Source of the DNA: Alcaligenes faecalis
GTDB lineage: Bacteria; Pseudomonadota; Gammaproteobacteria; Burkholderiales; Burkholderiaceae_B
Direction: 5' to 3'
Assembly: GCF_041521385.1 (NCBI RefSeq)
Contig: NZ_CP168006.1
Coordinates: forward strand, 2,378,373-2,442,372
DNA length: 64,000 nucleotides
Part shown: piece after piece, positions 18,965 to 28,853 of the stretch
Layout: each line of letters opens with the position of its first letter
Numbering within the stretch: the stretch's first letter is position 1
Translations under genes and position numbers: made by a program
Notes under the pieces: generated by a model
The model's input: the letters and a program-made list of their open reading frames with translations, nothing else
Told to the model about the DNA's origin: nothing
Databases searched by the model: none

Positions 18965-19450
18965 TTATCGCCCCTGTGCTTGATCCCCTTTCAAGGTCAT
19001 GACGGCGCTTTCCACCGTGGTAATCACCTTGCCGTCTTCGCGCTGGATTTCACAGCGGTAATGGCTGATGCTGCGCCCACGATGCGTGGCCCAGGCACGG
19101 GCTTGCAGTCGCTCTTGCCAGACCGGGCGCAGAAAGGTGGCTTTCAGATCAATGCTGGTAAAGCTTTCGCCTTCCTGCATCAAGGTGGAGTGGGCCGTGC
19201 CGATGGCGGCGTCCGCCAGTTCGCACAAGAGACCGCCATGCACAGTGCCTTGCTGGTTGCCGTGCAAGGTGGCGTCTGCGTCCAGTTCCAGCGTCGCGCT
19301 GGCTTCACCGATAGCCGTAATACGAAAGTTCAGCAGCCGGGAAATTGCTGTGGGGTAACGCATATGCGTGTATTCGCCCTCGGTCAGCGTGCCATCCAGT
19401 TGACGTTGCAGATACTCCAGTACAGGCAAGTGGCGAGATGAGTTTGGCAT
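18965..19450 (-). CDS. PaaI-type hotdog-fold thioesterase
   Basis: Acyl-CoA thioesterase-like protein of 161 aa with a single hotdog domain. The active-site segment is QGTVHGGLLCELADAAIGTA, followed by TSIDLKATFLRPVW. ATG at 19450 has GGAG at ideal spacing, and the longer open frame upstream is spurious. It stands between the AraC and TauE genes on the same strand. The substrate is unknown; aryl- or medium-chain acyl-CoAs are typical. Confidence 0.87.
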   Translation of the reverse strand: MPNSSRHLPVLEYLQRQLDGTLTEGEYTHMRYPTAISRLLNFRITAIGEASATLELDADATLHGNQQGTVHGGLLCELADAAIGTAHSTLMQEGESFTSIDLKATFLRPVWQERLQARAWATHRGRSISHYRCEIQREDGKVITTVESAVMTLKGDQAQGR

Positions 19451-19624
19451 GTGGACTCCAGTAGCCGTTAGATGGCTTGTCGGTGTGTATGGGGCTGGCC
19501 TTGGGCGTGGCGTCTTGAGGATCAATGCCTTGGTCAAGGTTTTGCCCGCTTTCTTGTTTAGCTTAAAAGCGTTTGTTCTGGCGCACTTACGTTGCCAACG
19601 TAGACGACCATGCTGTGGTCAGCC

Positions 19625-20371
19625 CTACATAAAGGGACGAATAATCAGTTGTAGGCCCAATGCCGCCAGAAACAGCAGCAAACATTGTTTGAAGCGGCGC
19701 GGACTGATGCATACGCGGATTTTTTGCCCCAGCCACATGCCCAGTAAGGCCGGAGCAATGACCAGGGTAGACATGCCCAACTGGTGTAGCTTGAACACAT
19801 CGTGCATGAACAGGCCGCTTGCCAGCGCGATGGTGGAGAGGGTGAAGGACAGTCCCAAGGCTTGCACCAGTTCGTCCTTGTCCAGATTCAGGGCCTGCAA
19901 GTAAGGTACGGCGGGCATCACAAAAACGCCGGTAATGCCAGTGACAATGCCGGTTGTCAGGCCAATCCAGGGCGTAAGCCAAGGCTCGAAACGGGGTGAC
20001 ACCCTCAGGGTGGGGGCGATAAGCGCATAGCCTGCGTAGACCAGCAGGGCGATGCCCAAGGCCATGCCCGAGAGCTGGGGTGAAGTCTTGGCCAACAGCG
20101 ATGAACCCCATAGCGTGCCTAGAACAATGGTCAGCATCATGGGCCAGAGCCTGCGCAGCAAAGCCCACATGGACGGCCCGGCCAGGCATTGCCAGATATT
20201 GGTAATGAAGGAAGGCAACACCAGCAAAGCGGCAGCCGAAGCGGGAGACATCACCAGACCTAGCAAGCTCATGGCGACCGTAGGCAGGCCCATGCCGGTA
20301 ATGCCTTTGACCATGCCCGCTACCAGGAAGGTGACGCTGATCAGAACAAGGGAAGAGAGAGATTCATACAT
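19625..20371 (-). CDS. TauE/SafE-family membrane exporter
   Basis: Integral membrane protein of about 248 aa with repeated helices and the two TauE/SafE half-domains, each starting with a glycine-rich helix (FLVAGMVKGITGMGLPTVAMSLLG and LTTGIVTGITGVFVMPAVPYLQAL). The family exports sulfite, sulfoacetate or other organosulfur/organic anions. The start is uncertain: ATG at 20371 was chosen, and GTG at 20404 would add eleven residues. Divergent from a LysR gene, which is its probable regulator. Confidence 0.85.
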   Translation of the reverse strand: MYESLSSLVLISVTFLVAGMVKGITGMGLPTVAMSLLGLVMSPASAAALLVLPSFITNIWQCLAGPSMWALLRRLWPMMLTIVLGTLWGSSLLAKTSPQLSGMALGIALLVYAGYALIAPTLRVSPRFEPWLTPWIGLTTGIVTGITGVFVMPAVPYLQALNLDKDELVQALGLSFTLSTIALASGLFMHDVFKLHQLGMSTLVIAPALLGMWLGQKIRVCISPRRFKQCLLLFLAALGLQLIIRPFM

Positions 20372-20425
20372 GCCTGTATTGAAGCGTGGCAGGCAGGCGT
20401 ACACAATGTGGATTTAAGGCAGTAT

Positions 20426-20444
20426 CCTTCGGTTTATCCGAAGG
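20426..20444 (+). promoter_or_regulatory. inverted repeat between the exporter and lysR genes (candidate LysR operator)
   Basis: CCTTCGG (20426-20432) and CCGAAGG (20438-20444) are perfect arms around TTTAT, 17 bases before the lysR start. The position suits autoregulation by the divergently encoded LysR protein. Confidence 0.5.
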
Positions 20445-20460
20445 GTATTCAGGAGTGGTC

Positions 20461-21354
20461 ATGCGACTGGGTCTGGCAGATCTTCACTTGTTCTTAAGCA
20501 TTGTGGATGCAGGCAGCATCACACAGGGGGCGGCACGCGCGAATCTGGCCCTGGCCTCGGCCAGCGAGCGTTTGCGTCGTATCGAGGACGATGCGGGTGT
20601 TGTCCTTCTGGAGCGTCTGCCGCGCGGAGTCGTCACTACACAAGCGGGTGAGGCTCTGGCCCACCATGCCCGTTTGATGCTGCGTCAGCATGATTTGCTC
20701 AAAGGTGAATTACAGGATTTCGCCCTTGGCGCGCGGGGGACTTTGCACCTGTATGCGAATACGGCGGCTTTAACCGAATTTCTGCCGTCGCGCTTGGCAC
20801 CTTGGTTGGCACAACGGCCTAATCTGCATATCGAACTGAAAGAGCGCACCAGCACAGACATTGTGCGCACGGTGGCGGCAGGTTTGGCCCAGGCCGGTGT
20901 GGTGTCGGATGCGGTGCAGGCACCGGGGCTGGTGCTGGAGCCGGTCGCCAAGGATCATCTGGTGCTGATTATGGCGGCGGCTCATCCCTTGGCGGCGTAT
21001 AGCAAATTTAGCTTGCAGGATATTCTGCATGAGCCTTTCGTGGGCCTGATGCCGGGTAATGCCTTGCAGGATCATCTGGACGAGCATGCTCGCGCTGCGG
21101 GCCATGTTTTGGCGCAGCGCATCCGCATGAAAACCTTTGAAGGGCTGTGCCAGATGGTGGCCCACGGTGTGGGCCTGGGGATTGTGCCGCAAGGTGTGGC
21201 CAGCCGCTACAAGCGTCGTCATGGCTTTGTCGTGCGGCCTTTGCGTGACGCCTGGGCCAATCGTTGCTTGTGCCTGTGTTATCAGGATTGGGATGCCCTC
21301 TCCAAACCCATGCAGCGTTTGTTGCAGCATTTGGGGTCAAGGAAGGCTTCCTGA
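20461..21354 (+). CDS. LysR-family transcriptional regulator
   Basis: LysR regulator of 297 aa. N-terminal winged HTH at about residues 5-65 (LHLFLSIVDAGSITQGAARANLALASASERLRRIEDDAGVVLLER), then a type-2 periplasmic-binding-like effector domain. ATG at 20461 is fixed by AGGAG six bases upstream; the longer open frame is excluded. It probably controls the divergent TauE-type exporter gene through the inverted repeat at 20426-20444. Confidence 0.9.
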   Translation: MRLGLADLHLFLSIVDAGSITQGAARANLALASASERLRRIEDDAGVVLLERLPRGVVTTQAGEALAHHARLMLRQHDLLKGELQDFALGARGTLHLYANTAALTEFLPSRLAPWLAQRPNLHIELKERTSTDIVRTVAAGLAQAGVVSDAVQAPGLVLEPVAKDHLVLIMAAAHPLAAYSKFSLQDILHEPFVGLMPGNALQDHLDEHARAAGHVLAQRIRMKTFEGLCQMVAHGVGLGIVPQGVASRYKRRHGFVVRPLRDAWANRCLCLCYQDWDALSKPMQRLLQHLGSRKAS

Positions 21355-21384
21355 ATCCAAATTCTTTGCGGGAGCTTTATTCAC

Positions 21385-21409
21385 TGGCTGCTTGGGTTTC
21401 AAGCAGCCA
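21385..21409 (+). terminator. stem-loop downstream of lysR
   Basis: TGGCTGCTTG and CAAGCAGCCA form a perfect 10-bp stem with loop GGTTT, 30 bases after the lysR stop. No U-tract follows, so it is only a possible terminator. Nothing else is apparent in 21410-21604. Confidence 0.45.
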
Positions 21410-21604
21410 ACGGGTAGATGTGAGAGGTAAGCCTCGTGTTGGTTTCCGCATTCTGGGTTGGCTTCCCGGCGGCCCGTTTCTTTTGTCGCTGGTGCTTTGT
21501 CATTCTGTTGTTTGATTAGTGGTTCTAATCCTGGAGCTTATCTTCCTGGCAGTCGCTTAGCCTCCGAGTGGAAAATGCTGACAAGGAGTGGACGGTTGGT
21601 GTCC

Positions 21605-22507
21605 TTATTCCAGCCCCTCTATTTTGGTAGCAACAAGTGGCTTTTGCGATTCCGCTGGTTCTGTCAAGTTGACCTTCACTCCAATATCAGCCGGTTTTGC
21701 GTAGTGCAGGCTGCTGGTCACCAAGGCATTTACACCCGTTGCGGCATAGGCGGCTGCGTTACCGGCATGAATCCCGCCTGCAGCCAGAATGGTGACGTGG
21801 GGATGCGTTGTGCGCAGCGCAGGTACGATTTGCGCCAGGGTCTCGGGCGGGACTTTGTCGAACTGCACCACGTCCGCGCCAGCCTGAGCCGCGCGATAGG
21901 CTTCGTCCAGATCGGCGGCTTCGATCACGATTTTCTTCTCGCACAAGGCGTATTTATGACGGGCAATCGCCCGGCCTACCTCCTCCCAACCACCCAGCAG
22001 GGCGCGGTGCTGGGGGAAAATCAAAATGGTTTCGCCCAAGCCCAGCCGATGCGGCATGGCACCGCCCGATAGGGTGGCTTTCAGGGCCAGTTTGCGCACA
22101 CCAGGCGCGTGTTTGCGGGTGGTCAGCACCGCCACCGAGGCATCGACTGTTTGCACCGCCTGCACGACGTGATGCGTCAGGGTGGCGATGCCGCAGGCAA
22201 ATTCCAGCAGGTTCTGGCCGACTTTCCAGGCGCGCAACAAGGCTTGGGCGGGGCCTTGGGCCAGCAAAATGGTCTGACCGGGCATGGCTGCCACCCCGCT
22301 GGGGGTGTAGTGTTGGGTCTGACCGCCGCAAGAATGCACAATGTCAGCCACTTCTTCAGTGCCTGCCACGTGGATAGGGTCACGGACGACGTAACGCAGT
22401 GTGGTGTTCTGCTTGTGCAGCCCCAGCATGTGGCTGGTCAGGTCCAGATAGGAGGCATCTTCGCCAATCCATTGGTCGATTTGGCTTTGTTCAAAAAAAA
22501 CCGTCAT
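21605..22507 (-). CDS. modD: ModD, NadC-like protein of the molybdate operon
   Basis: Protein of 300 aa homologous to quinolinate phosphoribosyltransferase (NadC) but of the ModD subgroup found in molybdate operons; its biochemical role is not settled. NadC-type features include TTRKHAPGVRKLALKA, a phosphoribosyl-binding barrel with GADVVQFDKVPPETL, and AAGGIHAGNAAAYAATGVNALVTSSLH. The start is set by an ATGA overlap with the modB stop. Its presence here, with ModA and ModB, supports the ModD label over a true NadC. Confidence 0.88.
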   Translation of the reverse strand: MTVFFEQSQIDQWIGEDASYLDLTSHMLGLHKQNTTLRYVVRDPIHVAGTEEVADIVHSCGGQTQHYTPSGVAAMPGQTILLAQGPAQALLRAWKVGQNLLEFACGIATLTHHVVQAVQTVDASVAVLTTRKHAPGVRKLALKATLSGGAMPHRLGLGETILIFPQHRALLGGWEEVGRAIARHKYALCEKKIVIEAADLDEAYRAAQAGADVVQFDKVPPETLAQIVPALRTTHPHVTILAAGGIHAGNAAAYAATGVNALVTSSLHYAKPADIGVKVNLTEPAESQKPLVATKIEGLE

Positions 22508-23169
22508 TTTTGATTCCCGTAGCGCCGCAGCGCCCAAAAGCAGGCTAATGCCGTCAGCCCCAGCATCCAGGACAGCGCATTGGCACAGTCTGTGTCGCCA
22601 TCGAGCACGGCGTTGTAGATAGATAAAGACAGGGTTTCGGTACGGCCCGCGATATTGCCACCCAACATCAGTGAGATCCCGACTTCGCCCAACGCCCTGC
22701 CGCCGGACAAAATCAGGCCTGTGGCCAGGGCGGGCCGCAGCAAGGGCAATTCCACCCGGAAGAAGTAGGACCAGGAGCCGTGGCCCAGTGTGGCCGCTGC
22801 TTCACGCAGCCGTGGCGACAGGCCGTTCATGCTGTTTTGCACAGGTTTGACCATCAATGGCAGCCCTGCAATAAAGGCGGCGATCAGCAAGGCCGCAGGC
22901 TGAAAAACAATATTGGGTGACCAGCCGGTGGCACTGGCCAGCCAACCCTGTCTGCCCAAGGCAAGCAGCAGCAAATAACCGATGACAATCGGTGGGAAAA
23001 CCAGCGGCAGGCTCACCAGCGAATCGAGTAATCCGTGGCCTGGAAAGCGTTTTCTGGCCAGTACCCAGGCCAGTGCCACCCCCAGAACCAATTGGGCCAC
23101 CAGGGTGGCGGCCAGCACATAGACACTCAGGCCCAGCGAGCTGCTGGAGCAGCTCATCCAGGCAGCCAT
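22504..23169 (-). CDS. modB: molybdate ABC transporter permease
   Basis: Inner-membrane permease of 221 aa with five to six predicted helices. The coupling loop is LSPRLREAAATLGHGSWSYFFRVELP, followed by ALGEVGISLMLGGNIAGRTETLSLSIYN, characteristic of ModB/CysT permeases. ATG at 23169 overlaps the modA stop (TGATG); GTG at 23172 is possible. No ATPase gene accompanies it. Confidence 0.9.
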   Translation of the reverse strand: MAAWMSCSSSSLGLSVYVLAATLVAQLVLGVALAWVLARKRFPGHGLLDSLVSLPLVFPPIVIGYLLLLALGRQGWLASATGWSPNIVFQPAALLIAAFIAGLPLMVKPVQNSMNGLSPRLREAAATLGHGSWSYFFRVELPLLRPALATGLILSGGRALGEVGISLMLGGNIAGRTETLSLSIYNAVLDGDTDCANALSWMLGLTALACFWALRRYGNQK

Positions 23170-23879
23170 CACAGACCGTGGTGCTCAAGAATGGATTTGG
23201 CCTTGTCCGAGCCCAGGAACTGGGTCCAGGAGTGCAGCGCGGGGCTGTCGGGGCGGTCCTTGAGCACGGCCAGGCTCAGATCAATCGGGTCGTGGCAGTG
23301 GGCGGGCATGGGCAGGATGGTGCCCAGCTTGTCCTTGTGGGCCAGCGCCTCGCTGCGGTTGATGAAACCGGCATCCACTTCGCCGTTCAGCAAGTAGGTG
23401 GACACTTGCGGCAGCATGGCTACTTCCAGGGTGCGGCCATCGGCCTGGATTTTTTCACGGTCCATGCACGTGGTGGCGGCACGGCCATAAACCGTTTTCT
23501 TGGCATCGCCAATCGCAATGCGGGCGTAGCGGGGCTGCTGCAAATCCTGGATGGAATCAATGCTCTTGCCCTTGGGCACGGCCAGCATCAGGGCGCCCTG
23601 GCTGATATTCACGAACTGCTGGGCAATGCCCATGGGCTCCAGAAAAAAGCGGTCGCCAATAATGGCGGTAATGTCTGGGTTTTGTTCGCTCTGGGTGCGG
23701 ACCTGCTGCATATTGCCAAAGCTGCTCTCTACCGTCAGGCCTGTTTCTTTATGGAAGGCGTCCATCAATTCTGTGACAGGTTTGCGGTAGCCTGCGCCGG
23801 TGGCAATCAGCAGGTCGGAGGCGTGAGCGGTGGTGGTGATCGCCAGCAGGCAAGCGGCAGAGCACAGCAGAGATTTCAT
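23169..23879 (-). CDS. modA: periplasmic molybdate-binding protein
   Basis: Binding protein of 236 aa with signal peptide MKSLLCSAACLLAITTTAHA and a two-lobed anion-binding fold starting SDLLIATGAGYRKPVTELMDAF. It is shorter in the first lobe and more divergent than E. coli ModA, so tungstate or another oxyanion is possible. First gene of modA-modB-modD, with a ModE-like palindrome immediately upstream. Confidence 0.85.
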   Translation of the reverse strand: MKSLLCSAACLLAITTTAHASDLLIATGAGYRKPVTELMDAFHKETGLTVESSFGNMQQVRTQSEQNPDITAIIGDRFFLEPMGIAQQFVNISQGALMLAVPKGKSIDSIQDLQQPRYARIAIGDAKKTVYGRAATTCMDREKIQADGRTLEVAMLPQVSTYLLNGEVDAGFINRSEALAHKDKLGTILPMPAHCHDPIDLSLAVLKDRPDSPALHSWTQFLGSDKAKSILEHHGL

Positions 23880-23901
23880 GGGGTTTCCTGTCGGTCAAAT
23901 A

Positions 23902-23925
23902 CGTTATGAGTTCGAGTTTATAACG
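23902..23925 (-). promoter_or_regulatory. ModE-like operator upstream of modA
   Basis: CGTTAT (23902-23907) and ATAACG (23920-23925) are perfect arms separated by 12 bases. That is the half-site sequence and spacing I recall for the E. coli ModE operator. It lies 23 bases before the modA start, a position where a bound repressor would block expression when molybdate is plentiful. Confidence 0.7.
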
Positions 23926-24078
23926 AGAAGTGAAGGACAGGGACCTCTTGGGGGCTTTTTAGATCGTGGGTTTGACAACGCTTGCTGGTGTGGTGGTCCG
24001 GCAGTGTGCTTGGGCATTATCAAGAGGGGCAAGCCGCGATCAAACGGGAAAGCTCAGCAAAGGCATATCCCTAAACGA

Positions 24079-24116
24079 AAAAACCCCCATCCTGAACCAG
24101 CAAGATGGGGATTTTT
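24079..24116 (-). terminator. glcB terminator
   Basis: On the minus strand, CCCCATC pairs with GATGGGG around a 12-base loop and is followed by GGTTTTTT. It lies about 50 bases after the malate synthase stop. Confidence 0.85.
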
Positions 24117-24162
24117 GGGGCACCCGCCACCCGGAGCCAGGCTCCGGGCGACATCGTGTGCT

Positions 24163-26328
24163 TTAGGCTTGAGCGGCTTTGAAAGCCAGACGCCATTGGT
24201 GCAGCAAAGGCTCGGTGTAGCCGTTAGGCTGTTCCAGACCTTTCAGAACCAGATCCTGAGCGGCGCGGAAGGCAAAGGAGCCTTCAAAGTTGCCGGCCAT
24301 GTTCTGGTAGGCGGGGTCGCCCGCGTTTTGCTGGTCCACCACAGCCGCCATGCGCTGCAGAGTTTCAACCACTTGCTCGTGGGTGACGATGCCGTGCAGC
24401 AGCCAGTTGGCGATGTGTTGGCTGGAGATACGCAGGGTAGCGCGGTCTTCCATCAGGCCCACGTTGTGGATGTCAGGCACTTTGGAGCAGCCCACGCCCT
24501 GATCAATCCAGCGAACCACGTAACCCAGGATGCCCTGAGCGTTGTTGTCCAGTTCTTCCTGGATTTCCTTGGCGGACCAACTGGTGTCCGTGGCCACAGG
24601 AATGGTCAGGATGCTGTCCAGGTAGTCGTTGGTGTCGCCTTCCAGACCTTTCTGGACGTCGACCACGTTGACTTGGTGGTAGTGCAAGGCGTGCAGCGTG
24701 GCAGCGGTAGGCGATGGCACCCAGGCGGTGTTGCCACCGGCTTTCACGTGACCAATCTTTTGCTCCAGCATTTCAGCCATCAGGTCAGGCATGGCCCACA
24801 TGCCTTTACCGATCTGGGCGCGACCGCGCAGACCGCATTGCAGGCCGATCTGAACGTTGTTGCGCTCGTAGGCAGGCTGCCACTCGGCTTGTTTCATGTC
24901 GGCCTTGCGCACCACGGCGCCCGCTTGCATGCACGTGTGGATTTCATCGCCAGTACGGTCCAGAAAGCCGGTGTTGATGAACACCACTCGCTCGGTGGCC
25001 TGGGCAATGGCGGCCTTCAGGTTCACGCTGGTGCGGCGCTCTTCGTCCATGATGCCCAGCTTGACGGTGTTGGGAGCCAGACCCAGCAGGCTTTCGACGC
25101 GGTCAAAAATTTCGCTGGCAAAGGCCACTTCGTCTGGGCCGTGCATTTTGGGTTTGACGATGTACAGCGAGCCGCTGCGCGAGTTTTTCTTCAGTTGCAG
25201 ATCGCGCATGCCGATCAGGGTGGTGATCACGGCATCCAGAATGCCTTCAGGAATTTCGCGACCTTCGCCGTCAATGATGGCGGGGTTGCTCATCAGGTGA
25301 CCGACGTTACGCACGAACATCAGCGAGCGGCCAGCCAGCGTCTGAGTAGCGCCCTTCAGGTCGGTGTACTGGCGATCGTCAGCCAGGCGGCGGGTGAACA
25401 CCTTGCCGTCTTTCTTGATTTCTTCGGTCAGCGAACCGGTCACCAGACCCAGCCAGTTGCGGTAGGCCAGCGTCTTGTCCTCGGCGTCCACCGCAGCTAC
25501 GGAGTCTTCGCAGTCCATGATGGTGGTCAGTGCGGCTTCCAGCACGATGTCTTTCACGCCAGCCGGGTCGGTCTTGCCGATGGGGCTGTTGGGGTCGATC
25601 TGCAGTTCAAAGTGCAGGCCGTTGTGCAGGAACACGATGGCTTCAGGCCCATCGGGCTGACCACGGTAACCCAGCAGGGTTGATGGGTCTTTCAGGCCGG
25701 TGGTGCCGCCGTTTTCCAGGGTGACACGCAGGGCACCGTCAGCGATGGTGTAGGACGTTGCCTGATCGTGGCTACCTTGAGCCAGAGGAATGGTGTCGTT
25801 CAGGAACTGGCGACCAAAGGCGATAACCTTGGCACCGCGCACGGCGTTGTAGCCACCGCCACGCTGCGCACCGTCAGTGTCAGGGATGGCGTTGGTGCCG
25901 TACAGAGCGTCGTACAGGCTGCCCCAGCGTGCGTTTACGGCGTTCAGCGCGTAACGTGCATTCATGATGGGCACAACCAATTGAGGACCACCTTGTTCGG
26001 TGATTTCGGTGTCGACGTTGGCGGTGTTGACCTTGACTGAGGCCGGCGCCTCTTTCAGATAGCCGATGGAGCTCAGGAAGCTCTTGTAGGCGGGCATGTC
26101 GGTGATGGGGCCTGGGTTGGCCGTGTGCCACTTGTCCAGTTCGACTTGCAAGCGGTCGCGTTCGGCCAGCAGGGCGCGGTTTTTAGGTGCCAGATCATGG
26201 ACCAGCTTGTCGAAACCAGCCCAGAAGGCTTCGGAGGAGATACCTGTGCCGGGCAGGGCTTCTTGTTCGATGAACTGATGAAGCACCTCGGCGACTTGCA
26301 GTCGCTGGCAGGAGATTCGAGTGGTCAT
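24163..26328 (-). CDS. glcB: malate synthase G
   Basis: Condenses glyoxylate with acetyl-CoA to malate in the glyoxylate/glycolate route (EC 2.3.3.9). At 721 aa it has the long G-isoform length, with segments [22 protein letters not shown] and [18 protein letters not shown] in the TIM-barrel core and a C-terminal [21 protein letters not shown] helix region. It is monocistronic. It complements aceK, further right in the window, in carbon flow through the glyoxylate shunt. Confidence 0.95.
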   Translation of the reverse strand: MTTRISCQRLQVAEVLHQFIEQEALPGTGISSEAFWAGFDKLVHDLAPKNRALLAERDRLQVELDKWHTANPGPITDMPAYKSFLSSIGYLKEAPASVKVNTANVDTEITEQGGPQLVVPIMNARYALNAVNARWGSLYDALYGTNAIPDTDGAQRGGGYNAVRGAKVIAFGRQFLNDTIPLAQGSHDQATSYTIADGALRVTLENGGTTGLKDPSTLLGYRGQPDGPEAIVFLHNGLHFELQIDPNSPIGKTDPAGVKDIVLEAALTTIMDCEDSVAAVDAEDKTLAYRNWLGLVTGSLTEEIKKDGKVFTRRLADDRQYTDLKGATQTLAGRSLMFVRNVGHLMSNPAIIDGEGREIPEGILDAVITTLIGMRDLQLKKNSRSGSLYIVKPKMHGPDEVAFASEIFDRVESLLGLAPNTVKLGIMDEERRTSVNLKAAIAQATERVVFINTGFLDRTGDEIHTCMQAGAVVRKADMKQAEWQPAYERNNVQIGLQCGLRGRAQIGKGMWAMPDLMAEMLEQKIGHVKAGGNTAWVPSPTAATLHALHYHQVNVVDVQKGLEGDTNDYLDSILTIPVATDTSWSAKEIQEELDNNAQGILGYVVRWIDQGVGCSKVPDIHNVGLMEDRATLRISSQHIANWLLHGIVTHEQVVETLQRMAAVVDQQNAGDPAYQNMAGNFEGSFAFRAAQDLVLKGLEQPNGYTEPLLHQWRLAFKAAQA

Positions 26329-27350
26329 GTGTACCCTTGCTGATAGTTAAAAGTGATTCGGTACAGCGGCAGGCCAAAACGGCCTTGCCAACTGCAATGA
26401 CCTGGTCAAGAGCACATTCAGATCTTGCTGAAATCGCGGGTTGCAGACCCGCGCGGTGCTGGGACAAAAATCACATCAGAGGGCGAGCAAATATTTGAAG
26501 CGAAAATCAATAAAAAACGCTAACCCATTGTAAATTAGTCTAATTAATAGCTAATTTTCGCGATTGTGGTCTATGTCTCACACGCATGCCGAGCACACTG
26601 CCAGGTTGGATAACTTAAATTATGAAGGACTGACGCTAGCTGGATTTAATACTAAAAGTATTAAGACTACATACTTAATGTATTTACTGGTTTTGGGCAA
26701 GTCTTATATATGAGGTAGAAGACGTGCCTGACTTCCATTTGCCATCATAAGCCGCCACATCGAGTACTGTTTGAAATACTTGCAATGCCTGCCAAGCCGC
26801 TTGTTCAGCGCCATTAGCATAAAAACAGGGCTTTGAAATGCTGGGTCGCGCAAGGGCACGGTTGGCCGTATTGGAGAAAAGTGGAATTTGTCCAAAACCG
26901 GGGTAAAGGCGCTGATTCAAATAAGGTCCGTGAGTAAATTTCGTCTCAAAACCACAGATAGTCATGTCCACTGTGTGGACACTGGGGCTTGTGGTTCAGT
27001 CAAAAACCAGTAACGACATTTGCGGTGGCCGGAAGTGCTCACCTGCTTGTCCAGACAGTCCTGACCTGGTCTTGACCATGTCCTGGATGACCGTCATGGC
27101 GAGTGGGGCGCACCTGCTTGTCAGTTGCTGGTGGACCAGAGTCAGATTATGGCGGCACTGAATCGGGTCGAGTGGGCAAACCGGCTGAGTTTCGTCAACG
27201 GTATCGCGGCGATGTCATAAGGTGCAGGCAAGTTGGACGCTGCGCGAGATAGAGCTGAATTTGTCATAGAGCCGTGTAGGAGGCCAGACAATAAACAGCT
27301 TATGATGCTTGCAGATCTGCTTGTCTTTGTTTCCTCTTGGAATACTTGTT
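26329..27350. other. gene-poor interval between glcB and amn
   Basis: About one kilobase with no confidently coding gene. A hairpin CGCGGGT/ACCCGCG (26435-26453) lies in the glcB leader. The stretch 26460-26760 is notably AT-rich. A palindrome GTCCAC-tgt-GTGGAC sits at 26966-26980. A plus-strand frame of about 56 codons ends RLSFVNGIAAMS at a TAA near 27219 but is closed upstream by a TGA, which looks like the decayed tail of some gene that I cannot identify. The amn promoter must lie at the right end. Confidence 0.5.
26684..26971 (-). CDS. hypothetical small protein (doubtful)
   Basis: Open frame of 95 codons starting MDMTICGFETKFTHGPYLNQ in the AT-rich interval upstream of amn. It has no signal peptide, membrane helix or motif that I recognise, no clear ribosome-binding site, and no partner gene. 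It may be a horizontally acquired fragment or chance. Confidence 0.2.
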   Translation of the reverse strand: MDMTICGFETKFTHGPYLNQRLYPGFGQIPLFSNTANRALARPSISKPCFYANGAEQAAWQALQVFQTVLDVAAYDGKWKSGTSSTSYIRLAQNQ

Positions 27351-28853
27351 ATGTCTGATCCCAGCGGTTTTTCTCGTATCACGTCCACGCCTGAATTGGT
27401 TCCGTTCAAGGGCTATCAGGACGCAGGCCAGGCTTTGGAGCAGTTGCGCCATATCTACGATCGCAATACCGCTTTTTTGCGTGATTCCTTTGCCCAGTGC
27501 CTGGAATCCGGCTTTCCACGTGGGCAGCGTTTCAGAGCCTGCTACCCGGCGGTGCGCTTGCGTGTCGATACCTATCAGGAGGTGGATAGCCGTCTGTCTT
27601 ACGGGCACGTGGTTGAACCTGGTGTGTACATGACCACCATCACCGCCCCTGGCCTGTATCACGATTACTTGCTGGAGCAACTGGAACTGCTGCTACGCAA
27701 TCACGGTGTGCAGGTGGAGGTGGGTGAGTCTTCCGTGCCTATCCCGCTGCATTTCGCCCTGAATAATGGTGTGCAAACTACCGTGACAAGCGTGCCTGAA
27801 TCGCCCGGTGACACCTTGCGCGATCACTTCGATGTGCCCGATCTGGCCTATATGGACGATGCCATTGTCAACGGCACGTGGGAGCGTGTGCATAACGAAC
27901 CCTTGCCGCTGGCTCCTTTCACCGCGCCGCGTATCGACTATTCCTTGCATCGTTTGCAGCACTACAGCGCCACCCGGCCCGAGTACTTCCAGAATTTTGT
28001 GCTGTTCACCAATTACCAGTTTTATGTGGACGAGTTCTGCCAGTGGGCGCGTGAAGTGCTGCAGGCTGACGACCAGGGCTATATCGATCTGGTGGAGCCG
28101 GGCAATATCATCACCCCCGCAGGTGTGAATGCTTCAACAACAGGCTCGCCCCTGGCTCGTGCGCCGCAGATGCCCTCTTATCATTTGCGCCGTGCCGATC
28201 ATTCCGGCATCACGCTGATCAATATCGGTGTGGGGCCGTCCAATGCCAAGACCATTACGGACCACGTGGCCGTCTTGCGCCCTGCCGCCTGGCTGATGCT
28301 GGGCCATTGCGCCGGTTTGCGCACCACCCAGCGTTTGGGTGATTACGTGCTGGCCCATGGCTATGTACGTCAGGATCACGTGCTGGACGAGGATTTGCCC
28401 ACCTGGGTGCCTATCCCTCCTCTGGCAGAAATTCAGGTCGCTTTGGAGCAGGCCGTGGCCGAGGTAGCCGGGCTGTCCGGCTGGGAGCTGAAACGCATCA
28501 TGCGTACCGGCACGGTGGCATCCATTGATAACCGTAACTGGGAGCTGCGTGATCACCATGAGCCGGTGCGCCGCTTGTCTCAGTCGCGGGCGATTGCGCT
28601 GGATATGGAGTCCGCCACGATTGCCGCCAATGGTTTCCGTTTCCGAGTGCCGTATGGGACTTTGCTGTGCGTGTCGGACAAGCCCTTGCATGGCGAGCTG
28701 AAACTGCCGGGCATGGCCAGTGAGTTCTATGCACGACAGGTAGGTCAGCATCTGCACATTGGTATCCGGGCACTGGAGTTGCTGCGCGAGATGCCCAAGG
28801 AAAGGCTGCATTCGCGCAAACTGCGCAGCTTTCTGGAGACGGCGTTTCAATAA
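27351..28853 (+). CDS. amn: AMP nucleosidase
   Basis: Hydrolyses AMP to adenine and ribose 5-phosphate, controlling the adenylate pool (EC 3.2.2.4). At 500 aa it is close to the E. coli enzyme. An N-terminal regulatory domain is followed by a nucleoside-phosphorylase-like catalytic domain with GITLINIGVGPSNAKTITDHVAVLRPAAWLMLGHCAGLR, and the base-recognition segment ALDMESATIAANGFRFRVPYGTLLCVSDKPLHGELKLPG. The chosen ATG at 27351 begins MSDPSGFSRI; the upstream extension (27309) is dispensable. Confidence 0.93.
   Translation: MSDPSGFSRITSTPELVPFKGYQDAGQALEQLRHIYDRNTAFLRDSFAQCLESGFPRGQRFRACYPAVRLRVDTYQEVDSRLSYGHVVEPGVYMTTITAPGLYHDYLLEQLELLLRNHGVQVEVGESSVPIPLHFALNNGVQTTVTSVPESPGDTLRDHFDVPDLAYMDDAIVNGTWERVHNEPLPLAPFTAPRIDYSLHRLQHYSATRPEYFQNFVLFTNYQFYVDEFCQWAREVLQADDQGYIDLVEPGNIITPAGVNASTTGSPLARAPQMPSYHLRRADHSGITLINIGVGPSNAKTITDHVAVLRPAAWLMLGHCAGLRTTQRLGDYVLAHGYVRQDHVLDEDLPTWVPIPPLAEIQVALEQAVAEVAGLSGWELKRIMRTGTVASIDNRNWELRDHHEPVRRLSQSRAIALDMESATIAANGFRFRVPYGTLLCVSDKPLHGELKLPGMASEFYARQVGQHLHIGIRALELLREMPKERLHSRKLRSFLETAFQ

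Noticed and set aside
23830..25683. 617-codon plus-strand frame over modA and glcB
   Set aside because: Antisense shadow spanning two real genes; composition typical of a reverse-complement frame.
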